In this document: positions 8,266-17,038 of the stretch, piece after piece
How positions within the stretch are numbered: position 1 is the stretch's first letter
Layout: each line of letters opens with the position of its first letter
Assembly (NCBI GenBank): GCA_937864535.1
Contig: CALMJS010000003.1
Coordinates: 1 to 62,381, forward strand
DNA from: an uncultured Paracoccaceae bacterium
GTDB lineage: Bacteria > Pseudomonadota > Alphaproteobacteria > Rhodobacterales > Rhodobacteraceae
Direction of reading: 5' to 3'
DNA length: 62,381 nucleotides
Program-made: the position numbers and the translations under genes
The notes under the pieces: model-generated
What the model was told of the DNA's origin: nothing
What the model saw: only the letters and a program-made list of their open reading frames with translations
The model's database searches: none

Positions 8266-10020
8266 TTAGTTGGCCAGTTTGAAGGTCCAGACCATGCCGC
8301 CCTGATTCAGGTAGTTGACGCGGTTGGCAACCTCGCCACCCCAGAGCGGAACAGCGCCACCCCAGCCGGATACGACCGAAACATACTGCTGCCCGTCCAT
8401 TTCCCAGGTAACGGGCTGACCGACGATGCCCGAACCGGTCTGGAACGACCACAGTTCTTCGCCGGTTTCGTCGTCCAGCGCCTTGAACTCGCCCTCGGGG
8501 GTGCCAAAGAACACCAGACCGCCAGCGGTGGTCATCACGCCGCCCCAGAGCGGTGCGTCGTTCTTGTATTCCCACTTGATCTCGCCCGAATCCGGGTCGA
8601 TGGCCTTGAGCGAGCCGATGTAGTCTTCGAACAGCGGTTTGATGGTAAAGCCCGACCCCAGATAGGCCGCGCCTTCGCGGTAGGTGACGGGTTCGTTCCA
8701 GATATCCATGCCCCATTCGTTCGACGGCACGTAGAAGTTGCCGGTGTTCTGCGAATAGGCCATCGGCATCCAGTTTTTCCCGCCAAGGAAGGACGGAACC
8801 GCGAACACCATTTCGCCCTTGTCGCCATTGGCGGCTGCGCTGGGATCGCCCGGACGGTTGTCTTCGTTATAGATCGGACGGCCGTTTTCATCGATGCCCG
8901 AAGCCCACGAAATATCGCGCACGAACGGGGTGGCCGACACGAATGCACCGTCGTCGCGGTTCAGAACGTAGAAGAACCCGTTCCGGTCAGCGGTCGCAAA
9001 GCGGTTGTTGCCTTCGCGGTCGGTGTAGGCGACGACTTCGTTCACACCGTCAAAGTCCCAGCCTTCGCGCGGGGTGGTCTGGAAGTGCCACTTGATTTCG
9101 CCGGTCGCGGGGTCGATGCCCAGACGCGATGCGGCGTAGAGGTTGTCGCCCACGTTGCCTTCGGTCGGTTGACCGGCGTTGCGCAGGTGGCTGTTCCACG
9201 GAGCCGGGTTGCCCGTCCCAAAGACCAGCGTGTTGGTGTCGATGTCATAGGACCCGCCAAGCCACGTCGCGCCGCCGCCGGTTTTCCACAAATCGCCGGG
9301 CCAAGTGGCGTTCAGCGTGCCGGTCATGGTCGATTCTTGGCCATTCAGGGTGCCCATGTGGCCTTCGATCACCGGACGGGTCCAGACGATTTCACCGGTT
9401 TCGGTGTCGCGGGCCTGAACTTCGCCAACGATCCCGAATTCGCCACCCGAGTTGCCGGTGATGATCAGGCCGTTCACGATCAGCGGCGCAGCGGTGTAGG
9501 AATAGCCAGCGCGGTAGTCGGCAATTTTCTTGTTCCAGACAACGTCGCCGGTCTTCAGGTCCAGCGCGACCAGACGTGCGTCGAGTGTGCCAAAGAAGAT
9601 CTTGTCGCCATAGATGGCTGCACCGCGGTTGATCACGTCACAGCAGGGCAGGATGCCTTCGGGCAGGCGGGCGTCGTACTGCCACAGCTCTTTGCCGGTG
9701 TGGACGTCGATCGCGTAGAGACGGGAATAGGACCCGGTCACATACATGACGCCGTCATAGACCAGCGGCTGGGTTTCCTGACCGCGCTGCTTTTCGCCGC
9801 CCATCGAAAACGCCCACGCCGGAACCAGGCGGCTGACGGTTTCCTTGTTGACCTGCTCCAGCGGGCTAAAGCGCTGAAGATTGCGGCCCATGCCGTTGGT
9901 CACGACCTGATCGGTTGAGGCCTGATCGTTTGCCAGATCCTCTTCGGTGACCTGAGCTGTTACCTGCGTTGCGGCCAGTGCCATCAGACTGACTGACGCG
10001 GCCATGATGAAACGCTTCAT
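8266..10020 (-). CDS. PQQ-dependent alcohol dehydrogenase, probable lanthanide-dependent type (PedH/ExaF-like)
   Basis: 584 residues with a signal peptide ([19 protein letters not shown], cleaved after AQ) and an eight-bladed quinoprotein propeller with repeated [10 protein letters not shown] / [10 protein letters not shown] motifs. It oxidises primary alcohols in the periplasm and passes electrons to a c-type cytochrome, probably PedF encoded nearby. The vicinal cysteine pair C126-C127 is present. The catalytic aspartate lies in WDFDGVNE: D322 is followed two residues later by D324, the extra acidic ligand found in lanthanide-dependent XoxF, PedH and ExaF but replaced by Ala or Ser in calcium enzymes. 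GGGAGGAACAG precedes the ATG at 10020; the longer frame lacks a ribosome site. Substrate (methanol versus longer alcohols) is not resolved. Confidence 0.93.
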   Translation of the reverse strand: MKRFIMAASVSLMALAATQVTAQVTEEDLANDQASTDQVVTNGMGRNLQRFSPLEQVNKETVSRLVPAWAFSMGGEKQRGQETQPLVYDGVMYVTGSYSRLYAIDVHTGKELWQYDARLPEGILPCCDVINRGAAIYGDKIFFGTLDARLVALDLKTGDVVWNKKIADYRAGYSYTAAPLIVNGLIITGNSGGEFGIVGEVQARDTETGEIVWTRPVIEGHMGTLNGQESTMTGTLNATWPGDLWKTGGGATWLGGSYDIDTNTLVFGTGNPAPWNSHLRNAGQPTEGNVGDNLYAASRLGIDPATGEIKWHFQTTPREGWDFDGVNEVVAYTDREGNNRFATADRNGFFYVLNRDDGAFVSATPFVRDISWASGIDENGRPIYNEDNRPGDPSAAANGDKGEMVFAVPSFLGGKNWMPMAYSQNTGNFYVPSNEWGMDIWNEPVTYREGAAYLGSGFTIKPLFEDYIGSLKAIDPDSGEIKWEYKNDAPLWGGVMTTAGGLVFFGTPEGEFKALDDETGEELWSFQTGSGIVGQPVTWEMDGQQYVSVVSGWGGAVPLWGGEVANRVNYLNQGGMVWTFKLAN

Positions 10021-10128
10021 CTGTTCCTCCCGTTGACGAATTTCGATGGGTTTTGTCCCGGCGCTCCTCAGCACGCTTGGACCCCTCCGCAATTATGGGC
10101 CGCTCACGGGCTCGTGAAATTGCACAAT

Positions 10129-10193
10129 GGTCGTAACTGTGGTCGTAGATGCAGGTGCAGCAAAATCGAGGGTCTAGCCTTTGGTCGTATTGG
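10129..10193. promoter_or_regulatory. Three GGTCGTA motifs in the divergent promoter region
   Basis: GGTCGTA occurs at 10129-10135, 10141-10147 and 10183-10189 between the divergent PQQ dehydrogenase and importer genes. The last copy has the wider form CTTTGGTCGTATTGG, which recurs upstream of the NosR-like gene. They are candidate binding sites for the LuxR-type regulator; the role is inferred. Confidence 0.45.
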
Positions 10194-10240
10194 CTGAAAC
10201 AATCGGAATGCTAGGCTGCGCAGCATCAAGGGAGGACACT

Positions 10241-11215
10241 ATGAAATTCATCAAGACGCTGGCGGCAGCGGCGGTTTTTGTTGCATCATCAACATGTTAT
10301 ACGCTGGCAGAGACTCCGGTCCTGCGTGCCGCCGTCCAGGAATCCGGTACGGTCAATTGGGAACTGGACACGATCACCCATTACGAATTCGACGCGGCCC
10401 ACGGGTTTGATCTGCAAGTGACCGGTCTGGCAGGGGGTGATGCGGCGCAGATTGCGTTCCTTGGTGGCGAGGCTGATGTGATCGTGTCTGACTGGCTGTG
10501 GGTTGCCCGTCAGCGTGCCGCAGGCGAAGATCTGGTGTTCATTCCCTATTCCAAGGCTGTTGGCGGTCTGTTGGTTCCCGGTGACAGCTCTGCGCAGACG
10601 CTTGCTGATCTGGCGGGGGGCAAAATCGGGATTGCGGGTGGTCCGTTGGACAAAAGCTGGCTGATTTTGCGGGCTTATGCGCAGCAGGAATATGGCATGG
10701 ATCTGGTTGCGCAGACTGAACAGGTGTTTGGTGCCCCGCCGCTGATCGCAGAAACGGCGTTGTCGGGTGAAACGCAGGGTGCGATCAATTTCTGGCATTG
10801 GGCGGCGAAAATGCAGGCGGCAGGGATGCGCGAACTGGTTTCGGTGTCGGATGCTGCGGGGGCCCTTGGGCTGGATCCGGAAACGCCGCTGCTCGGTTAT
10901 GTCGTGCACGGTTCGCTGTTGGCCGAGCATCCCGATCTGGTGGCTGGTCTCGCCGCTGCGTCTGGCGATGCCAAGGCCCTGTTGGCCAGTGATGCCGCTG
11001 CATGGGACCGGCTGCGCGAGCGGATGAACGCCAAGGACGACGCGCAGTTCGAGGCGCTCAAGGCCGGCTTTGTGGCCGGTATTCCCACCGTTACCACGGT
11101 AGACGAGGCCGCGGCGGCCCGTATGATGTCGCTGATGATCGAACTTGGCGGGGCAGAGTTGGTGGGTGACATGACCGAATTGCCGCAGGGCGTGTTCTAT
11201 CGCCCGGGTGCCTGA
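10241..11215 (+). CDS. ABC transporter substrate-binding protein (SsuA/NMT1-like)
   Basis: 324 residues from the ATG at 10241, preceded by GGGAGGA. The signal peptide is MKFIKTLAAAAVFVASSTCYTLAE. The mature protein has the type II periplasmic-binding fold of the nitrate/sulfonate/thiamine-precursor group (LAGGDAAQIAFLGGEADVIVSDWLWVARQR in pieces, then LADLAGGKIGIAGG). It is translated together with the ATPase gene that follows after no gap. A matching permease gene is found only 14 kb away at 25385. The substrate is unknown; position beside PQQ dehydrogenase suggests a role in the same physiology. Confidence 0.85.
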   Translation: MKFIKTLAAAAVFVASSTCYTLAETPVLRAAVQESGTVNWELDTITHYEFDAAHGFDLQVTGLAGGDAAQIAFLGGEADVIVSDWLWVARQRAAGEDLVFIPYSKAVGGLLVPGDSSAQTLADLAGGKIGIAGGPLDKSWLILRAYAQQEYGMDLVAQTEQVFGAPPLIAETALSGETQGAINFWHWAAKMQAAGMRELVSVSDAAGALGLDPETPLLGYVVHGSLLAEHPDLVAGLAAASGDAKALLASDAAAWDRLRERMNAKDDAQFEALKAGFVAGIPTVTTVDEAAAARMMSLMIELGGAELVGDMTELPQGVFYRPGA

Positions 11216-11857
11216 GTGGTGGCGCAGGCCAGCACCATCACGACGGGGTCCGCTTTGCCGGACCCCATTTTGCTGTCTGTTGATATTGCGGGATATTCTG
11301 TCGGGGGACAGGATATCCTCGGGTCGATCAAATTTGATCTGAGGCGAGGTGAAACCGTTGCACTGACGGGACCGTCGGGCATTGGAAAAACCACCCTGAT
11401 GCGGATTATCGCCGGGCTGGAGACCGGCCATCATGGGCGCATCGCGCGTAATGGTGTCCACGCCGTCGTGTTCCAAGAGCCGACATTGCTGCGCTGGCGG
11501 ACCTTGCGTCAGAACCTGACACTGGTTGCCAAAGTGTCGGATCCAGTAGCGCAAGATCATCTGGCCGAAGTCGGGCTAGGCAACAAGGCGGAGTTTTTTC
11601 CGGATCAGCTAAGTCTGGGGCAGCAGCGTCGGCTGGCGCTCGCGCGGGCCTTTGCGATCAAGCCGGATATTCTGTTGATGGACGAACCGTTTGTGTCGCT
11701 CGACCCTGCCTTGGCGGGGGAAATGATGGCGCTGTTTGAACGGCTGCGTGCGACCTATAATCCCGCGACCCTTCTGATCACGCATGACCGCCAAGAGGCA
11801 GAGCGCCTCGCCTCCCGCAGTTTGCGGTTGGACGGCAGGCCCGCAAGGCTGGTTTAG
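11216..11857 (+). CDS. ABC transporter ATP-binding protein (SsuB/TauB-like)
   Basis: 213 residues beginning with GTG at 11216, directly after the stop of the binding-protein gene. Walker A is GPSGIGKTT, the signature is LSLGQQRRLALARAFA, Walker B is ILLMDEPF and the switch histidine is in LLITHD. It is short for the family and has no C-terminal regulatory domain. It energises uptake with the upstream binding protein; no permease lies next to it, and the SsuC-like permease at 25385 is the likely partner. Confidence 0.88.
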   Translation: MVAQASTITTGSALPDPILLSVDIAGYSVGGQDILGSIKFDLRRGETVALTGPSGIGKTTLMRIIAGLETGHHGRIARNGVHAVVFQEPTLLRWRTLRQNLTLVAKVSDPVAQDHLAEVGLGNKAEFFPDQLSLGQQRRLALARAFAIKPDILLMDEPFVSLDPALAGEMMALFERLRATYNPATLLITHDRQEAERLASRSLRLDGRPARLV

Positions 11858-11866
11858 AATAGCATT

Positions 11867-12412
11867 TTAGAATAGTGGAGCGAATTTCCAGTTGTCCGCG
11901 TCTGGCGTGATTTCGTCTAGATCATAGTCCGCCCCAACCAGTCGCCGAGCGATGCCGACGCCCTGCTGTGCGGCGCGGTCGACAAATTGCCGGCCAGCCT
12001 GATCGTCCTGCTCGACGCCCCAGCCGCGCATCAAATCGATGCCATGATTGAACATACCAACGGGGTCGCCCGCCTCGGCGGCCCGCCGGTTCCATTCCGC
12101 TGACGCCGCAGGATCAATGCCGTCATCGCTGGCATAACCGTTGTCCTCGAGGTAGGACATCCACGCCATGGCGCGGCTGTAGCCATCCCCGGCACAGGTT
12201 TCAAAGGTACGACGCGCATCGGCATGGTCGCCCTTTTTCGTCATGTAATAGCCCGCCGCGCAGGAGGTCATCGAGGTTTCACCGCGCGCGATGTCCTCTA
12301 GGACCCGATTCAGGGTCAATTCTTCGCGGTTGAGGTCACCATATTGCGATAGATCTTCGTCCGCAAAAACCGGGGCGGCGCAGCAGATTATCGGCATAAC
12401 GAATTTCAGCAT
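11867..12412 (-). CDS. Exported Sel1/TPR-repeat protein
   Basis: 181 residues with signal peptide MLKFVMPIICCAAPVFADE and two or more Sel1-like repeats (GDHADARRTFETCAGDG; PAASAEWNRRAAEAGDPVGM; DQAGRQFVDRAAQQGVGIA). Such repeats are protein-interaction scaffolds in the periplasm. GGAGAGGACC precedes the ATG. It is the last gene on the strand after the pedA1A2BC-like genes, 71 bases from the permease, so it may belong to that operon. Precise role unknown. Confidence 0.75.
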   Translation of the reverse strand: MLKFVMPIICCAAPVFADEDLSQYGDLNREELTLNRVLEDIARGETSMTSCAAGYYMTKKGDHADARRTFETCAGDGYSRAMAWMSYLEDNGYASDDGIDPAASAEWNRRAAEAGDPVGMFNHGIDLMRGWGVEQDDQAGRQFVDRAAQQGVGIARRLVGADYDLDEITPDADNWKFAPLF

Positions 12413-12483
12413 GGTGGTCCTCTCCTCGGGCGAAATCTAGCAAATTTGACCCGCGCTGTCGTCCTGCTTGGGGTCGTAGATCG

Positions 12484-13272
12484 TCACCCCTGTTTGCGTG
12501 TCATGCCTCTGGCAGGGTCATAGCCCCAGATGGCCAGTGCCAGGAACACAGCGGTTGCCAAGACTGTCCATCCCAAGGCCGCAGGGTTCCCCGTCCGATA
12601 GAGTGAAAAGCGGATCAGTTCGACGGCCTGAGTGAACGGATTGGCGGCGCAAATGTCATGCAGAACGCGCCCGGCCTCTGCCATTTTCCACAGCGGGTAG
12701 AGCGCGGAGGACAAGAAAAACATCGGGAAAATAACGAAATTCATCACCCCGGCAAAGTTTTCCAACTGTTTGACAAAAGAGGACAAGGCCAGCCCCAGCG
12801 CCCCCAGCATCATGCCCGCGATCATCAGGGCGGGCAGCGCCGCCAGATAGCCAGTCCACGGCACTTTGATCCCATAGAGCCACGCAATCGCGAGAAACGT
12901 GTAGACCTGCAAAATGCTGATCACGGTCCCGCCGATCAGCTTGCAGATCAACAGCCACCATCGGGGCAATGGGGCGGTCAGCAGGACCTTCATCGACCCC
13001 ATTTCCCGGTCGTAGACCAATGACAGGGATGACTGCATGCCGTTGAACAGCAGGATCATCCCGCACAGGCCAGGTACGATGTAAACCTCGTAGGTGATGT
13101 AGGTTTGGTAGGGCGGTGTGATCGACAGGCCCAGCGCCGCGCGAAATCCGGCGGCAAAGACCAAGAGCCAAACCAATGGACGCACCAATGCGGCAATGAA
13201 CCGTTCCCGTTGATTGACGTATCGCAGGGCCTCTCTTTGGATGATCGCGACGAGGGAGGTCAGGTAGATCAT
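12484..13272 (-). CDS. pedC: ABC transporter permease, PQQ-alcohol-system type (PedC-like)
   Basis: 262 residues with six predicted membrane helices of the ABC-2 type (for example PLVWLLVFAAGFRAALGL, GMMLGALGLALSSFV, FVIFPMFFLSSALYP). Its ATG overlaps the stop of the ATPase gene (ATGA), so the two are co-translated. Order and type match pedC of Pseudomonas putida, where PedA1A2BC is required for growth on trace lanthanide. The direction of transport is not evident from the fold, since ABC-2 permeases are usually exporters. Confidence 0.85.
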   Translation of the reverse strand: MIYLTSLVAIIQREALRYVNQRERFIAALVRPLVWLLVFAAGFRAALGLSITPPYQTYITYEVYIVPGLCGMILLFNGMQSSLSLVYDREMGSMKVLLTAPLPRWWLLICKLIGGTVISILQVYTFLAIAWLYGIKVPWTGYLAALPALMIAGMMLGALGLALSSFVKQLENFAGVMNFVIFPMFFLSSALYPLWKMAEAGRVLHDICAANPFTQAVELIRFSLYRTGNPAALGWTVLATAVFLALAIWGYDPARGMTRKQG

Positions 13273-14039
13273 GATGACGCGCCGATCATGTCTAGAAAAA
13301 CGCCGTTCAGAGGTCGGGTTCCGGCGATTTGTCCAGCGAGGTCGTGAAGCAACACGGTCCCCCTATCGAGGATGATCAGGTCATCTGACATCCGCACTTC
13401 GTCGGTCAGATGGGTCGCCCACAGAACCGTAAGGTCGCCATTTCCGCAGAGCGAATGCACGTGGTCGGTGATCGCGGCGCGGGCAGGGGCATCCAGACCG
13501 ACGGTCGGTTCATCCAGCAGCATGACCTTGGGCTGGTGGAGCAGGGCGCGGGCAATCTCGACCCGCCTCTTATGGCCACCGTTCAAGGCCCTCGTTTTCT
13601 CGTGGGCCCGTTCGCGCATGGACATCCTGTCCAGCACATCGTCGATCCGTTTCGCCGCGGCACGGCCCGAAATACCATGCAGGGCAGCGAAATACGTCAG
13701 GTTTTGTGTCACCGTCAGGTCCAGATCCAGCGTTGTTTGCTGGAACACAACGCCCAGATCGCCCAGCGCGGAACGGGGACTGCGCCGCATATCATGCCCG
13801 TTGAGGGTGATCGTTCCGGCTTTGCTGACCAGTAGCCCGGTCAGTAGCGAAAACAGCGTTGATTTCCCGGCACCATTCGGGCCGAGCAGGGCGCAAAATC
13901 GACCCTCGGGAATGGAAAATGACACATCTTTCAGCGCGGTTTTCGCGCCAAAGTGATAGGTCAGTCCCGAAACGGTGAGGGCGGTCACCTGATCATGTTC
14001 TCCATACTGCGGCCGCCGCGTCAGAGAATTGCCTGACAC
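13269..14039 (-). CDS. pedB: ABC transporter ATP-binding protein, PQQ-alcohol-system type (PedB-like)
   Basis: 256 residues, GTG start at 14039 with CGGAAG six bases upstream. Walker A is GPNGAGKST, the signature region reads LNGGHKRRVEIARALLH (an H/K-rich variant of LSGGQ), Walker B is VMLLDEPTVGLD and the switch histidine is in LWATHL. It is the energising subunit for the overlapping permease. The altered signature (NGGHK) is shared within this ABC-2 subfamily as far as I recall. Confidence 0.87.
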   Translation of the reverse strand: MSGNSLTRRPQYGEHDQVTALTVSGLTYHFGAKTALKDVSFSIPEGRFCALLGPNGAGKSTLFSLLTGLLVSKAGTITLNGHDMRRSPRSALGDLGVVFQQTTLDLDLTVTQNLTYFAALHGISGRAAAKRIDDVLDRMSMRERAHEKTRALNGGHKRRVEIARALLHQPKVMLLDEPTVGLDAPARAAITDHVHSLCGNGDLTVLWATHLTDEVRMSDDLIILDRGTVLLHDLAGQIAGTRPLNGVFLDMIGASS

Positions 14040-14058
14040 AGCTTCCGGACCTCATGGT

Positions 14059-15018
14059 CTACTCGGTCGGTCTAAATGCGGCTGCCCAGGGGTAGCGACC
14101 GACCTTGATCGTTTTGATCGGTGTGCGGCTGGCCACATCGATCACGGTTACGTCGCCCGACACGCCGTTGGTGGTAAACAGCTGCGATTTGTCCGCGTCA
14201 AAGGCCATGTGCCAGACGCGGCGGCCGACCAGAATATAATCCTCGACCGCAAAGGTTTCGGCGTTGATCACCGCGATATGGTTCGACGGCCCCAAGGCGG
14301 CAAAGACGGTTTTCCCGTCGTCCGTAAATTCGAATCCGACCGGCTGGATCTTGTCGGCAAGGACGCCGGGAATCTCAAAGTGAATCTTGGCCAGCTCGGT
14401 TTGGTCCGAGACGTTAAAGGCCGTCACAGTGCCGCCGATTTCAGCGGAAACCCATAGCTGGCTGCCATCGGGGCTAAAGTTGGCATCGCGCGGGCGGCTG
14501 TCGACCAAGGTATTGGCAAACAGTTCGTGCGTCGTGGTGTCGATCCAATGCGCCATATTGGTGGTTTCGCTGGTCGTGATGGCGATTGTCCCGTCCGGAG
14601 AAACCGCCATCCCTTCGGGTTCGATCCCGACGTCGATCTGCGCGACAACGGTGCGCGTTTGCGTATCGACGACCGTGGCGATCGCATCGTCTTCGTTGGC
14701 GATATAGAGGTGGCGGTCGTCTGGGTGCAGGGCGAACTGTTCGGGGTCCTCGCCCGAGGGCAGTTCATGCAGAACCTCGCCAGTGACCGGATCGATGACC
14801 TGCACCGTATCGCTGTCAGAGGCACAGACATAAACCACCGAAAAATCGTGACTAAATGTGATGCCGCGTGGACGTTCGCCAACCTCGATGGTTCGAACGA
14901 CCTCGAGCGTGTCGATGTCGATCACGCTGATCGTATCGTCCTGTTCGTTCGTGACCCAGATTTCATCCGCAGCGGCGGGCAGGGCCAAAAGACTGGCAAA
15001 AAGGGCAAGGCGTAGCAT
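14059..15018 (-). CDS. pedA2: YVTN-type beta-propeller protein of PQQ-alcohol systems (PedA2-like)
   Basis: 319 residues with signal peptide MLRLALFASLLALPAAADE, then seven repeats of the form ISVIDIDTLEVVRTIEVGERPRG, AVINAETFAVEDYILVG, VTVIDVASRTPIKTIKVGRYPW (each a propeller blade). It is a periplasmic propeller with no PQQ ligand set or heme motif. Its stop is 19 bases before the ATPase start and its ATG is three bases after the pedA1-like stop, so it is part of the transporter operon. In P. putida this protein is a component of the lanthanide-related PedA1A2BC system. Confidence 0.87.
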   Translation of the reverse strand: MLRLALFASLLALPAAADEIWVTNEQDDTISVIDIDTLEVVRTIEVGERPRGITFSHDFSVVYVCASDSDTVQVIDPVTGEVLHELPSGEDPEQFALHPDDRHLYIANEDDAIATVVDTQTRTVVAQIDVGIEPEGMAVSPDGTIAITTSETTNMAHWIDTTTHELFANTLVDSRPRDANFSPDGSQLWVSAEIGGTVTAFNVSDQTELAKIHFEIPGVLADKIQPVGFEFTDDGKTVFAALGPSNHIAVINAETFAVEDYILVGRRVWHMAFDADKSQLFTTNGVSGDVTVIDVASRTPIKTIKVGRYPWAAAFRPTE

Positions 15019-15021
15019 GAC

Positions 15022-16194
15022 TTACTCCGTAAAGGCGTTGCAATGAGTTTCGGGTTCATCCAAACCCAAGGTGTCGAGGTCCGACCGCGGATGCAGAAAC
15101 CCTTCGAGGGGCGGCGTGGCGATCACGGCGTTGGCGTGCACCACCGGGATCGGCTGGCGCAACTGGCCGTTCCATGACCGGAACGACAGCGGCTGGCCCT
15201 TGAACCCGGCCAATTCGAACGAGTCGGACAGCAGATAGGACCGTAGCGTTTCCGGGTCGCTCGAAGAGGTCCGTGTCACTGCCTCGCCCAAGGCGCGGAC
15301 GGCGATAAAGGCGGCGTAGTCAATCGGGCGCATATTGCGCTGGGCGTGCTCTTCGAACCGATTTTGCAGCTGCACGCCGCCCCATTGCTCCATCACCGGG
15401 GACCACGCGACCGGGCGCGCGCCCTCTGACCCGGCGATCACATCGGGCTCCCACGTGTTATAGGGGATATAGCGGGCGAAATCGCCGACCTCATCCGCGA
15501 TCAGCATCACATCGTGACGCGGGAACTCTTGGGTAAAGAGCGGGACCTCCGCGCTCGCGGCACGGCGCATATTGGCATCGAACAGCCATTCCTTTTCAGC
15601 CTTGAGTTTGAGGCCGAATTTACGCGCCGAGGTCCGCAGAGCCTGCGCAAAGGACAGATCGGCGGGATGGGGGCCGGTGATCATGACCAGTTCATCCCAG
15701 CGCCGCGATTGCAGGAATTGCATCAGTGCATCGGCCCGCATGTCATCGCTGGGCAGGGTATGCAGTACATTTCGACGGCAATCTGCATCCCGTAGACTGA
15801 CCTCCGGGGCAGCAATGTTCAACAGAATCGCTGACGTGGCCTGCGGCAGGTCGGCCACTTGCAGCACCTGCGCGGCCGGCGCGTCGATCACGATAAATTG
15901 GGACTGGCTCAGGGCCTGTTCTGCGGCAGCGACAAAGTCCCCCTCGGGGGCGACGTTGATTATCGACAGCTCATAGGTCTGGCCCAGAAATTTTCCGGTG
16001 GTCTGATTGTCGTCGAGCCCGACCTCTGCGCCAGCAATCCCTTCATCTTCTGGAATGGCGTCCAAATTCGACAGGACCGGGGGCCGCTCGACCTCTTGGC
16101 GCAGATAGACGATCGACACCGCTGTTTGCCCAGCGGCGCTGATTGCACCAATCCCCCAAAGAGTGGCGCCCATTACGGCAGACCAAACACGCAT
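15022..16194 (-). CDS. pedA1: Periplasmic substrate-binding protein of PQQ-alcohol ABC system (PedA1-like)
   Basis: 390 residues with signal peptide ending at ISAAGQ and a type I periplasmic-binding (branched-chain amino-acid receptor-like) fold: TAVSIVYLRQEVERPP, SILL-type strands such as ATSAILLNIAAPEVSLRD, and RPVAWSPVMEQWGGVQLQ. GGGAGG precedes the ATG. It is the first gene of the operon reading to pedA2, pedB, pedC and the Sel1 protein. Family members accompany PQQ alcohol dehydrogenases; in P. putida the system supports growth at low lanthanide. Whether it binds a metal chelate, an alcohol or something else is not known from sequence. Confidence 0.86.
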   Translation of the reverse strand: MRVWSAVMGATLWGIGAISAAGQTAVSIVYLRQEVERPPVLSNLDAIPEDEGIAGAEVGLDDNQTTGKFLGQTYELSIINVAPEGDFVAAAEQALSQSQFIVIDAPAAQVLQVADLPQATSAILLNIAAPEVSLRDADCRRNVLHTLPSDDMRADALMQFLQSRRWDELVMITGPHPADLSFAQALRTSARKFGLKLKAEKEWLFDANMRRAASAEVPLFTQEFPRHDVMLIADEVGDFARYIPYNTWEPDVIAGSEGARPVAWSPVMEQWGGVQLQNRFEEHAQRNMRPIDYAAFIAVRALGEAVTRTSSSDPETLRSYLLSDSFELAGFKGQPLSFRSWNGQLRQPIPVVHANAVIATPPLEGFLHPRSDLDTLGLDEPETHCNAFTE

Positions 16195-16243
16195 CTCAAT
16201 CCTCCCTCGGACTACCTTATCGCGGGCATCAAAGCGGTCGGAA

Positions 16244-16283
16244 TACGACCATCGTCGGGCCTAGGGACTCAACGAAGGTCGCA
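16244..16283. promoter_or_regulatory. Paired GGTCGTA-like motifs between pedA1-like gene and pedF
   Basis: TACGACC at 16244-16250 reads GGTCGTATTC on the strand of the pedA1-like gene. GGTCGCATAG at 16277-16286 reads toward pedF. Both resemble the repeats near the PQQ dehydrogenase. The intergenic region serves divergent operons. Confidence 0.4.
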
Positions 16284-16343
16284 TAGATTGATCGGGGGTG
16301 AGGTGGTTATCAAACGCCATGCTGCAAAGGAGGAGACTTTCTC

Positions 16344-17036
16344 ATGACTAAGACGCGCAAGACGTCACTTGTGACCGCTGGTTTTGTCGCGATTGCCGGG
16401 ATGGTGTACGCACACGGCGACGTGGCCCCGCAACCGATCAATACCGATGCCCTGCCCGATGTTGGCGAGGAGTGGCTGATCGAGAACCCCTATCGCGCCG
16501 AAGCTGTGGGCGAGGAGGTCTGGCTCAAGGCTGTTGAGATTGGGTCCTCTGGTTTTAACCAGAACTGCGCACGCTGTCACGGTTTGGGCGCTATTTCTGG
16601 CGGCTTGGCGCCTGATCTGCGTTTCCTCGAGGCCGAAGAATATGGCGACGACTGGTTCATGCAACGGTTCCAGCACGGCTATACCCAGAACGGGACGACC
16701 AAGATGCCGGCCTTCGGTGAAATCCTGGGTCAAAAGGCCGGTTGGGCGATCCGCACCTATATCGAAACCCGTCCCGATGACCAGATGGTCACTGATCGGG
16801 CGGCGCGGTTGACCGAGATTCGCGATGCTCTGGCCGCGATGTCGACGGGCGGCGCAGGGGACGAGGCCGCGCTTCAGTCCGACTTGCAGGCGATTGCCGA
16901 GGGGATCGAGACCCTCTCTGGTGCGCCGGTGGCCGTGTCGATCGCATGGGAGGCCGCACGTGCGCTAAACGGCGCGGCAGATGGCCAAAAGCACGCTGCC
17001 GAAATCCTGACGGTCGGTCTGTCGGCGGCGCACTGA
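16344..17036 (+). CDS. pedF: Cytochrome c-550 PedF
   Basis: 230 residues with signal peptide MTKTRKTSLVTAGFVAIAGMVYA, then HGDVAPQPINTDALP as in PedF proteins. A single c-type heme site is CARCHG (about residues 73-78), with the distal Met in TKMPAFGEILGQ. It is the periplasmic electron acceptor for PQQ alcohol dehydrogenases and passes electrons toward the terminal oxidase. AAAGGAGGAG precedes the ATG. The C-terminal 70 residues form an extra Ala-rich helical tail. The next gene starts three bases after its stop. Confidence 0.92.
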   Translation: MTKTRKTSLVTAGFVAIAGMVYAHGDVAPQPINTDALPDVGEEWLIENPYRAEAVGEEVWLKAVEIGSSGFNQNCARCHGLGAISGGLAPDLRFLEAEEYGDDWFMQRFQHGYTQNGTTKMPAFGEILGQKAGWAIRTYIETRPDDQMVTDRAARLTEIRDALAAMSTGGAGDEAALQSDLQAIAEGIETLSGAPVAVSIAWEAARALNGAADGQKHAAEILTVGLSAAH

Positions 17037-17038
17037 CG

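Noticed and set aside
8125-9918. 597-codon plus-strand frame opposite the PQQ dehydrogenase
   Set aside because: Composition is that of the reverse complement of a GC3-rich gene; no domain or ribosome site; the dehydrogenase on the other strand is certain.
10289-11560. 423-codon minus-strand frame over the importer genes
   Set aside because: Antisense to a binding protein and ATPase with clear motifs; product has no known features.
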